DNA from: Apteryx mantelli
Taxonomy: Eukaryota > Chordata > Aves > Apterygiformes > Apterygidae
DNA: 64,000 nt
Reading direction: 5' to 3'
NCBI RefSeq assembly: GCF_036417845.1
Contig: NC_089981.1
Location: 20,232,001 to 20,296,000, forward strand
Shown here: piece by piece, positions 50,838-60,023 of the stretch
Position numbering within the stretch: the first letter of the stretch is position 1
How the letters are laid out: every line of letters starts with the position of its first letter
Made by a program: the position numbers and the translations under genes
Notes under the pieces: generated by a model
What the model was told of the DNA's origin: nothing
What the model saw: only the letters and a program-made list of their open reading frames with translations
The model's database searches: none

Positions 50838-51230
50838 CGGCCCCCCCCGGTGCCCCCCCCGTGCGCCCCGGGCCCCATGCCGTGGCCGTGGGGACCCCGA
50901 GCCCCCCCCCCCCGTGCCCCCTCCCGCTGCGGCTGCGGCTGGCGCAAGGCTGCGGCGGGGCCACGTGGCGCCGGCGCCCGCTATAAGTTGCCCCCCGCGG
51001 GCAGAGCCCCACAGCCCCCAGGTGAGCGGCGGGGATGGGGACGCGGACGGGGACAGGGATGGGGACAGTGGGGCGGCCACGGCCCCCGGCAGCCCTGCCC
51101 GGGTTGGGGATCGGGGTCGGGGTGGCCTCGAGGGTGGCACGGGTGGGTCTGGGTGCTGCCGGTATGGGGGGGACGTGGTGGCACGGGGGTGGTGGCAGGG
51201 GACATGGGGCGACCCTGGGGGTGGCAGAGG
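50838..51230. repeat. right arm of large inverted repeat (gene B promoter side)
   Basis: Pairs with 50335-50712 around a centre at about 50775, with a 130-bp unpaired spacer. It carries the gene B TATA box, the E-box, the noncoding exon and the start of intron 1. At the outer ends pairing runs into related minisatellite on both sides. Confidence 0.92.
50962..50987 (+). promoter_or_regulatory. gene B core promoter: TATAAG box and E-box
   Basis: CACGTG at 50962-50967 and TATAAG at 50982-50987, followed by a short noncoding exon ending at 51021 (CAG/GTGAGC). The start is expected near 51010. Confidence 0.65.
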
Positions 51231-51625
51231 GACATGAGGGAGACGAGGGACATGGGGGTGACCCTGGGGATGGCAGAGGGACCCCGGGGACACAAGGGAC
51301 ATGGGGTGGCACCGGGGGCAGGCAGGATGCAGGGGTGACCCTGGGGCTGGCAGAGGGACATGGAGGAGATGAGGGACATGGTGGTCACCCCCGGGATGGC
51401 AGAAGGACATGGGGGACATGGGGTGGCCCTGGGGGCAGGAGGGACATGGTGGTCACCCCTGGGATGGCAGAAGGGTATAAGGGACATGGGGTGGCACTGG
51501 GGGCAGGCAGGACGCAGGAGTGACCCTGGGGATGGCAGAAGGACATGGGGTGGCCCTGAGGCCATCAGGGCAGGGGGTGACCCCAGGGCCGGCAGAGGGA
51601 CCCTGGGGGCCGGGGCAGCCCTGCA
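51220..51625 (+). repeat. lectin B 5' intron repeats
   Basis: GGCAGAGGGACATG, GGTGACCCTGGGGATGG and GGGACATGGGGTGGC units form the counterpart, on the other side of the palindrome, of the array at 49800-50335. Confidence 0.8.
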
Positions 51626-51689
51626 GACGGGGGTGGCCTGGGCTGGTCCCCATGCATGCCGCCATGTCCCCAGTGCCACCACCGCCACC

Positions 51690-54387
51690 ATGCCCTCCTG
51701 CCTGCTCCTCGCCCTGGTCCTGCTGGGCTCCGCCAGCGCCCGCCACCTCGGTGAGTGCCGGCACCGGCCCCCGCCACGCCGCGCCGGGGGGGCTCCCCGC
51801 GGCCGCCGGGACCCTGCGCCCGGCCGGCGGCCCCGGGGTGACACCCTGCGCCCCCAGGCGCCCCCGAGGCGGGCAGCTCTGCCCCGGAGGCGGTGGCGCC
51901 GGGGGACGACTTCGGCCTGGAGGAGGACTTTGAGTGCCCGCGGGACAACGAGACGGCGCGCCTGAGCCTGCCGGCGGCCCCCGGCGCCGCCACCTTCCAC
52001 TACGTCGTCGTGCGGCGGTGCACGACCTTCCACGGCGCCCAGGTGGGCCCCGGGGGGGGACGGGGGGCAGGGGGACGGGGGGCCCTGCGGGGCGCCCCGC
52101 TGACCCGCTGGCCCCCCTCCGCAGGCCGTGTGCCGTCGGTGCTACCGCGGGCGCCTGGCCTCCATCCACAGCTACAACACCAACCTCCGCCTGCGGCGCG
52201 CGGCCCGCTCCCGCACCAACCGCGGGCAGGTCTGGATCGGGGCCGTCACCAGGCCCCTGGTAAGGAGCCCCCTCCCCGCCCCTGGCACCCGGCACCCCCG
52301 GCTGGCACCTGGAACCCGTCCCCTGCCCGTCCCCGAGGCTCCCAGCCCTGCTCTGCTGTCCCTGTGCCCGTCCTAGGGGGTCCCAGCTCTGCCCAACGTC
52401 CCCCTGCACCATCCTGGGGTGTCCCAGCTCTGCCCAACGTCCCCATGCCCGTCCTGGGGTGTCCCAGCCCTGCCCCACTTCCCCGTGCCCGTCCCGGGGT
52501 GTCCCAGCCCTGCCCCACGTCCCCATGCCCGTCCTGGGGTGTCCCAGCTCTGCCCCACGTCCCCATGCACCATCCTGGGGTGTCCCAGCCCTGCCCCACT
52601 TCCCCGTGCCCATCCTGGGGTGTCCCAGCCCTGCCCCACGTCCCCATGCCCGTCCTGGGGTGTCCCAGCTCTGCCCCACGTCCCTGTGCCCATCCTGGGG
52701 TGTCCCAGCCCTGCCCCACTTCCCCGTGCCCATCCTGGGGTGTCCCAGCTCTGCCCCATGTCCCCATGCCCGTCCTGGGGTGTCCCAGTCCTGCCCCACG
52801 TCCCCGTGCCCATCCTGGGGTGTCCCAGCCCTGCCCCATGTCCCCATGCCCATCCTGGGGTGTCCCAGCCCAGCCCCACGTCCCCATGCACCATCCTGGG
52901 GTGTCCCAGCCCTGCCCCACTTCCCCGTGCCCATCCTGGGGTGTCCCAGCTCTGCCCCACGTCCCCATGCCCATCCTGGGGTGTCCCAGCCCTGCCCCAC
53001 GTCCCCATGCCCATCCTGGGGTGTCCCAGCCCAGCCCCACGTCCCCATGCACCATCCTGGGGTGTCCCAGCCCTGCCCCACGTCCCCATGCCCATCCTGG
53101 GGTGTCCCAGCTCTGCCCCACGTCCCCATGCACCATCCTGGGGTGTCCCAGCCCTGCCCCACGTCCCTGTGCCCATCCTGGGGTGTCCCAGCCCTGCCCC
53201 ACGTCCCCATGCCCGTCCTGGGGTGTCCCAGCCCTGCCCCACGTCCCCGTGCCCATCCTGGGGTGTCCCAGCCCTGCCCCACGTCCCCATGCCCGTCCTG
53301 GGGTGTCCCAGCTCTGCCCCACGTCCCTGTGCCCATCCTGGGGTGTCCCAGCCCTGCCCCACGTCCCCATGCACCATCCTGGGGTGTCCCAGCTCTGCCC
53401 CACGTCCCCGTGCCCATCCTGGGGTGTCCCAGCCCTGCCCCACGTCCCCATGCCCGTCCTGGGGTGTCCCAGCCCTGCCCCACGTCCCCGTGCCCATCCT
53501 GGGGTGTCCCAGCCCTGCCCCACGTCCCCATGCCCGTCCCGGGGCGCCCCAGCGCCATGCCCGCCCCGGGCGCCCCATCCCGGTGGCCGGTGGCCGGCGG
53601 CAGCCCGGGTGACGCGGGGGCGCAGGGCAGGAACGTGTACTGCCAGTGGGTGGACCACTCGGTGTGGAACTACGCGCACTGGCTCCACGGCTACCCCATC
53701 ATCTCGGGCACCTTCTGCACCACCCTCTGCACCGCAAGTCAGTGGGGCCGGGGGGGCCGGGGGGGGGGCCGTGCCCCGGGGGGGACAGGGCGGCGGGTGG
53801 GGGGGTGCTGGGGCCTCCTGCCTGGGCTCGGGGGGCTGCAACTTGGGGGGCTGCAGGGTGCAACTTGGGGGTTTGGGGGCTGCAACCTGTGGGATTGGGG
53901 GCTGCAATCTGGGGGTCTGGGGGCTGCAACTTGGGGGGTTTGGGGGCTGCATCTTGGGGGTCTGGGGGCTGCAGCTTGGGGGTCTGGGGGTTGGTCCCTG
54001 GGGCTTTGGGGGCTGCAGCTTGGGGGTCTGGGGGCTGCAACTTGGGGGTCTGGGGGCTGCAACCTGGGGGTCTGGGGGCTGCAACTTGGGGGTTTGGGCG
54101 CTGCAGTTTGGGGGTCTGGGGGCTGGTCCCTGAGGGTTTGGGAACTGCAACTTGGGGGTCTGGGGGCTGCAGTTTGGGGGTCTGGGGGCTGCTCCCTAGG
54201 GGCTTGGGGGCTGCAACCCGGTGGGTTGGGGTCAGGTGCCTGGGGACGTGGGGGGCGGGGCGGCGGGGGGCCGTGGGGCAGCGGGGGGGCCGGAGCAGCG
54301 CTGACCCCCGCCGCCCCCCCCCCGGCAGACGGGCGCTGGAGGAGCGTGCACTGCAGCTTGAGGCTGCCCTTCATCTGCGAGTACTGA
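51690..54387 (+). CDS. PRG2/PRG3-like C-type lectin B with short acidic propiece
   Basis: Paralogue of gene A, in the orientation expected from mammalian synteny. Exons: 51690-51750 (signal MPSCLLLALVLLGSASARHL, preceded by GCCACCATG), 51858-52042 (short acidic segment GDDFGLEEDFECPRDNET with one N-glycosylation sequon, then ATFHYVVVRRCTTFHGAQ), 52125-52259 (AVCRRCYRGRLASIHSYN to VWIGAVTRPL), 53626-53737 (CQWVDHSVWNYAHWLHGYP) and 54329-54387 (GRWRSVHCSLRLPFICEY). The product is 183 residues, all phases matching. WNYAHW and the final FIC cysteine are lectin-fold signatures; no clear calcium-site EPN or QPD is seen, as in MBP. It is probably secreted or granule-stored and antimicrobial or heparin-binding. 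Naming it PRG2 or PRG3 would need a tree. Poly(A) is at 54518. Confidence 0.87.
52370..53550 (+). repeat. 40-bp minisatellite in lectin B intron 3, about 29 copies
   Basis: Strict 40-bp unit: CCTGGGGTGTCCCAGC, CCTGCCCCACGTCCCC, ATGCCCGT. Occasional 41-43-bp copies carry ATGCACCATCC. Very homogeneous, so recently amplified. Confidence 0.95.
53820..54245 (+). repeat. lectin B intron 4 minisatellite, about 22-bp unit
   Basis: GGGGGCTGCAACTTGGGGGT units fill the last intron of gene B. Confidence 0.9.
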
Positions 54388-54517
54388 GGGCCTCAGCCCC
54401 ACGGCCCGGGCGGGGGCCCCCGCCTGCCCCACGGTGGGGGGGGGGGGCAGCGCCCCGCTCCCCCTCCTGCCCCACGGCGGGGGGGGCAGCGGTGCCCCGC
54501 TCCCCCCCCAGGACCCC

Positions 54518-54523
54518 AATAAA
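54518..54523 (+). terminator. lectin B poly(A) signal AATAAA
   Basis: Canonical AATAAA 130 nt past the gene B stop codon. Confidence 0.85.
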
Positions 54524-54698
54524 GAGCCAGTGTGCAGCAGCCGCGGCCGCGTGGGAGCCTTGCTGTGCCCCAACATCCCCCCCCCCCAGGATGGGCCCCC
54601 CCTCGCTGCCCCCCACGTCCCCCGCGCCCCCCCCTCGCTGCCCCCCAGCCCCCTGTCCGCACGGAGGCCCGACGCGGGTGGGTGACGGGAGCCGAAAC

Positions 54699-54704
54699 TT
54701 TATT
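54699..54704 (-). terminator. P2RX3: P2RX3 poly(A) signal AATAAA
   Basis: The first minus-strand AATAAA past the P2RX3 stop, 687 nt away. If used, the 3' UTR includes the 42-bp minisatellite. Confidence 0.6.
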
Positions 54705-54769
54705 GAGGGCTGGGCTGGGGGGGGCCGCCGCCGCCGTGGGGCAGGGAGGGGGCCGGGGGGCAGCGCGGA

Positions 54770-55190
54770 GGTGGGACCCCCCAGGATGGGTGCTGGGGGC
54801 AGTGGGGCAGGGCTGGGACCCCCCAGGACGGGCGCTGGGCACAGTGGGGCAGGGCTGGGACCCCCGGTGACAAGCCCTGGGGACAGTGGGGCAGGGCTGG
54901 GACCCCCAGGACAGGCGCTGGGGGCAGTGGGACAGGGCTGGGACCCCCAGGATGGGCACTGGGGACAGTGGGGCAGGGCTGGGACCCCCAGGGAGGGGCA
55001 GTGGGGCAGGGCTGGGACCCCCAGGATGGGCGCTGGGGGCAGTGGGGCAGGGCTGGGACCCCTGGTGACGAGCCCTGGGGACAGTGGGGCAGGGCTGGGA
55101 CCCCCAGGACGGGCGCTGGGGGCAGTGGGACAGGGCTGGGACCCCCGGTGACGAGCCCTGGGGACAGTGGGGCAGGGCTGGGGCCACCCA
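54770..55190 (+). repeat. 42-bp minisatellite in probable P2RX3 3' UTR
   Basis: About ten copies of GGGACCCCCAGGA(C/T)GGGC, GCTGGGGGCAGTGGGGCAGG. It lies between the P2RX3 stop and its only poly(A) signal. Confidence 0.85.
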
Positions 55191-55391
55191 TCAGGTCCTG
55201 CCCCACAGCAGCCTCAGCCCCCAACTGCGGGTGGGGGGCGTGGGTGGGGGGGCACCCCAGCGCGGGGGCTGGGCGTCCATGCATACAAAGCTGCCGTGGG
55301 GCTGGCGGGCAGTGGGGGGGTGCCACCGCAGCCCCCCCAGCCCCAAACCGCCGGGCCCTGCCCCACAGCGCGGGGGGGGGGCGGGGGGGGG

Positions 55392-58300
55392 CTAGAGGCC
55401 GAGGGAGCCAGTGCCCGAGTCGGTGGACTGCATCTCGCGGCCCCCCAGCGCCGTGGGGCCGGCCGAGGGCTCGCGCAGCCGGGCCTCCGGCACCTGTGGG
55501 GCAAGGGGGGGGGCAGCCGTGGCAGCGCCCGCCCCACGGCGCCCCGGGGGGGGGCACAACCGCCGCCCCCCACCCCCGTGCTGCCCCCCAGCCCCCCCCC
55601 CACGGCGCCCAGCCCCACGGCTCACCTCCTCGAACTTGCGGGCCTTGTAGTGCTCAGCACCCTTGAGGAAGTGCAGCAGGATGAGGTCGCACAGCACCGA
55701 GCCCTGCGGGGACGGTGGTGCTGGGGGGCTGCCGGTGGGGCCCGGGGCCACCACTATGGGACCCGACCACAGCCCCCTCCCCACCGCTATGGGCCCCACT
55801 GCAGCCCCCTCCCCACTGCTATGGTCCCCGCTGCAGCCCCCTCCCCACCGCTATGGGGCCCCGCTGCAGCCCCCTCCCCAATGCTATGGGACCCAGCTGC
55901 AGCCCCCTCCCCACCGCTATGGGGCCCAGCTGCAGCCCCCTCCCCACCGCTATGGGACCCAACCTCAGCCCCCTCCCCACCGCTATGGGCCCGGCTGCAG
56001 CCCCCTCCCCACTGCTATGGGGCCCGACCAGAGCCCCCTCCCCACCGCTATGGGCCCGGCTGCAGCCCCCTCCCCACTGCTATGGGACCCAACCGCAGCC
56101 CCCTCCCCACCGCTATGGGCCCCGCTGCAGCCCCCTCCCCACTGCTATGGGGCCCAACCTCAGCCCCCTCCCCACCGCTATGGGCCCGGCTGCAGCCCCC
56201 TCCCCACCGCTATGGGACCCAACCGCAGCCCCCTCCCCACCGCTATGGGCCCGGCTGCAGCCCCCTCCCCACTGCTATGGGGCCCAACCTCAGCCCCCTC
56301 CCCACCGCTATGGGACCCGACCACAGCCCCCTCCCCACCGCTATGGGCCCCGCTGCAGCCCCCTCCCCACCGCTCACCACGCCGACGGAGGCGAAGGCGG
56401 CCACCACGTTGATGAGGGTGGGGACGATGCCGAACTTGCCAGCCTGGGGGGGGTGGACGGGGGACACGGAGCGCGGCGTCAGCCGGCCCCTCGCCCCCCC
56501 CCACGTCACCCCGGAGCCTCCCGCCGGCCGGGGGGGCTACGTACGCTGCCGTGCACCAGGACGTCGAAGCGGATGCCGAAAGCCTTGGTGAGGGTGCGGT
56601 ACTCGGTGCCGTTGGGCCAGCGGTAGTACTTGGCCGACCTGGGCGTGCGTGGGGGGGACAGGGGACACGGCGGGGCGTCACGCCGGCGCCCCACGGCGCC
56701 CCACGGCGCCCGCCCGTCCCCGCGTGCCCTTGCCTGAAGTTGTAGCCGGGGGAGGCGGCGCTGCGGCGGGCGCCGGCGTCGAGGCGGGCGAAGGAGTAGC
56801 GGGGCAGGCACAGCTCCCAGGCGCGGTCCAGGTCGCACACCCAGGCGATCTTGATGGCCACCACGCCGCCCTGCGTCCCGGCGGCCCGGCGTCAGCGCGG
56901 GGGCGTCCCCGTGTCCCCGTGTGTCCCCCCCCCCCCGGCTCGGCGCGGCCCGCGGCTCACCGCGGTGGCCAAGGCGGCGAAGTCCTGGCCGGCGAAGCGG
57001 GCCACGTCGCCCAGGCGCAGGATGGGGCAGAGGGGCCGGCGCGCCGGGTGGAAGCGGCAGCGGCTCAGCTCGGCGGCCGTGGCCCCCGGCGGCACGTTGG
57101 CCCTGCGGTGGCGGTGACACCGTGGGAGGGGGACACACACACGCGTGAGACCCCCCCCCCCGCTGCATCCCCCCCCCCCCACCGCCGCCGCCGCTCACTT
57201 CTCGAAGCCGAAGAGCGGGAAGCGGACGCTGTTCTTGACGAAGAGGGTGAAGTTTTCGGCCTCCAGCATGACGGGCCTGCGGGGACGAGAGGGTGACGGG
57301 CGCCGGGGCCCCCCCCCCCACCCCCCACCCCGGTGCCCCCCCGGCCTCGCGCGGGGCCAGGGCCCCACTCACGCGTCCACGGCGTCCACCTCCGGCGGGC
57401 ACCAGCCGCGCACCTCGCAGGCGCCCGGCGTCCCGTTGTAGCTCACGCAGCGCCCCGTCAGCACCCCTGCCGGGGGCGCCCATCAGCGCGGCGAGCGCGG
57501 CGGGGCTCAGGCGGCCCCCCCCCCCCCCCCGGCGCGGGTGCCGCGGCAGTGGGGGCAGCGGGGGGGGGGCACAGGCACTTACCGCTCGCCGCGGCGCGGC
57601 CGCTGCTTCCGCAGTCGCTGTCGGCAGCGCACCGGTACCGGGGGTCGCTCTGCGCGCGGGGGGCGGTGAGGCAGCACAGGGTGGCGTTTGGGGGGGGGGG
57701 GACGGGGACACCTCCGCACCGCCCGCCCCGCTGCCCCCCCCTTACCTCCGGGCACAGCCCCTGCACCTGGTTCTCCGTCAGGATGCGCTTGGTGACGACC
57801 ACGAACACCGCGGTGCCCTGGGGACGTGCCGGGGACGGGGACAGGGGTGTCGAAAAACCCTCGCCGCCCTGTGTGTCCCCCCCCATTCCCCCTGTCCCCA
57901 ACCCCCCCGACCTGCTGGGGGGTGACGTAGTCGGCTGTGTCCAGCACCCGGCCGGCGTATCTCCCGACGCCCTTGACCTTGGTGACCACGGAGGACTCGA
58001 TGGCCGTGTCGCGCACCTGGTAGGCCTTTTCGTGCAGGAACACCCAGCTGGGGCGACAGGCGGCGGCGAGGTGAGCGACTGACGGTCCTCCAACAGGCGT
58101 CCGTGCCCACCGGGCGCCCCGAGGAGCGGGAGCCGGGGGTTAAGTACTCCCCCTCCGCCTGTACCACGGTTACCCCCGGGGGGCACCGGCGGCCAGCTCG
58201 TCACCCGCGCCGTCACCCCTGCCGCGTCCCCCCGCCCCGCGTCGCCCCACATGCTGGGGTTGGGGGGGACGGGACGGGACGGGGACGGGGGACGGCGGCT

Positions 58301-58431
58301 CACCCCACAAAGTAGGAGAGGATGAGGAGCTGCACGGCGCGGTTGACGGCGCCCACCACCCAGCTCTTCACCACCACCGCCTTGGCTGTCTCGTAGGCGA
58401 GGAAGCCGGCCAGGCAGCGCGGGGCGGCCAT
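55392..58431 (-). CDS. P2RX3: P2RX3, ATP-gated cation channel P2X3
   Basis: Trimeric ATP-gated channel of sensory neurons. Twelve exons: 58304-58431 ([22 protein letters not shown]1), 57912-58047, 57746-57817, 57583-57649, 57373-57466, 57199-57276, 56961-57102, 56734-56870, 56545-56638, 56378-56443, 55626-55703 (TM2 end, [16 protein letters not shown]) and 55392-55493. All phases join; the total of 1194 bp gives 397 residues, exactly the human length. ATP-site residues are visible: KVKG, NFT, NFR and the downstream lysine in [13 protein letters not shown]. The ten ectodomain cysteines appear in the family pattern ([49 protein letters not shown]). The intron after exon 8 starts with GC (CAG/GCAAGG), needed to keep SAKYYR in frame. 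The C-terminus keeps STDSG. No frame break. Confidence 0.97.
55740..56370 (+). repeat. 33-bp minisatellite in P2RX3 intron 10
   Basis: CCCCCTCCCCACCGCTATGG and GGCCCGGCTGCAG/GACCCAACCGCAG units, about 19 copies. On the transcribed (minus) sense this is GGGGAGGGGGCTG-rich. Confidence 0.92.
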
Positions 58432-58679
58432 GGGGGCAGCCGTGGGGGACCCCGCGGGCAGCGGCGGCGGCGGTGTGCGGAGGCGGTGTGCGGCGGCCCC
58501 CCCCTCCCTCCCCAGTGCTGTCCCCGCCCCGGCGCGGGCGGCCCTGCCGGGAAGCGGGGGCTGGCGGGGTGCCCGGCCCCTGCCCCCCCCCCCCGGCTCC
58601 CCACCCCCCCAGGTTGGGGGGCCGCCCCCTGTTCGGGGTGCGCGGACAGGGCGGTTCAGCCCCCCTCCCCACACACGTG

Positions 58680-59015
58680 GGGGAGCCTCGTGTTTGGGGG
58701 TGCCCCGTTTTGGGGGGGTGCCCTGTTTTGGGGGGGGTGCCTGTGGGGGGGGGTGCCCTGCTTTGGGGGTGGGCCCGTTTTCGGGGGCCTGTTTTGGGGC
58801 TGCCCCAGGTCCGGGGGGGGGGTATCGTGAGGGGCGACCCGTTTTGGAGGTGCTGCATTTTGGGGGTGCTCGTTTTTGGGGGTGCCCCGTTTTGGGGGTG
58901 CCCCTGGGGGGGCTGCCTGTTTTGGGGGTGCCTCGTTTTGGAGGTGCTCGTTTTTGGGGGTGCTCCTGGGGGGGTGCCCCGTTTTGGGGGTGCCCCGTTT
59001 CGGGGGTGGCGCCCC
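58680..59015 (+). repeat. GTTTTGGGGGTGCC array upstream of P2RX3
   Basis: GTTTTGGGGG and CCCGTTTTGGGGGTGCC units (about 17-27 bp), about 14 copies, in the divergent spacer between P2RX3 and SSRP1. Four or more closely spaced G5 runs could fold as quadruplexes. Confidence 0.85.
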
Positions 59016-59049
59016 GTGTCCACGTCACCGTCACCCCACGGCCGCCGCG

Positions 59050-59900
59050 GTGACGTCACGGGGCTCCCCCCCCCCCCCGCCGCCGGCGGCCAATGGGGGC
59101 GGGGCTGCCCGCCCGCCGGGGAGTGGCGCCCCCGCCAGCCGGAGTCCGCCCGCTCTCTATGGTGGCAGGTGAGAGAGCGCCACAGGTGAGGCCTCGGGGA
59201 GCGGCTATTCTAGCCCCCGCCTCCCCAACATCTCTATGGCGGGGGGGAAAAGGCGCAGGGCGCCACGTCCTCTCTAGCCGCAGTCCTCCAGGCTCTCCAT
59301 GGTCCCGCCCCGCGCGGGCGGCGCGGGGTCCTCCCCCGCCCCACGGTGGCGCCTAGAGCGGCCGCGCCGCGGCGCCTCTCTATGGCGGAAGTGGGGGCGG
59401 GTTCCGGCGGCGGTGGCGGCGGCCGCGGGGGGGGAGGCTCCGCGCGAGGTTCGTGTTGCGCAGGCGGGAAGAGTGGCCGCGGTGCGCGGGGGGGGGGGGG
59501 GGGGAGGGGGGCACCGGGCCGGGGGGCCGGGGGTCGGGGGGGCCTCGGGGGGGTGCGGGGGGTGGGGGGCCGGGAAGCAGGCCTGGGGGTGGGGGGCCGC
59601 GGAGGGGCAGGCCTGGGGCTTGGGGGGCACCGGGGAGCGTGGCGGGGGGGGGGGGCCGGGCCCTGGGGGTTGGGGGGCCCGGGGGAGGGTGCAGGGGACC
59701 TGAGTGACAGCCCTGAGGAGGAGCAGGGGGCTTTGGGGGGCACCTGGGGGCGGGGTCGCGCCTCTGGGGTGTTTGGGGGCGCGGGGCAGGGGGATAGAGG
59801 CGGTGGGGGGGGGGACTGTGGGGCGCCCGGGGGGGTCGAACACAGCGTGATTCCTCGCCGTGCTCCGCTCACCCTCTTCTCCTCCCCCAGCGCTTCGCCG
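59050..59900 (+). promoter_or_regulatory. SSRP1: SSRP1 CpG-island promoter and noncoding exon region
   Basis: CpG-dense, no TATA box. Copies of TCTCTATGG(C/T)GG lie at 59154-59165, 59231-59242 and 59377-59388, with a weaker one near 59293. The last runs into CGGAAGTG and resembles a combined YY1 and ETS site. The exon with the ATG has acceptors at about 59888 or 59999. The first exon donor is not certain. Confidence 0.5.
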
Positions 59901-60023
59901 TTCCGACGTTGCCGTCACCTGCCACCCGAGCGGGGCATGCCGGGCCGAGGAGGGAACTGAAAGACTCCCTTCTCCTCGGCGTCCTTCCTCTCCTGCCGCA
60001 GCTCTCCCGGCCCCGAAGCCGCC

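Noticed and set aside
48498-54387. Lectin pair as eggshell ovocleidin-17-type proteins
   Set aside because: The cysteine and WNYA(N/H)W pattern, exon lengths and position next to P2RX3 and SLC43A3 fit the MBP (PRG2/3) family better.
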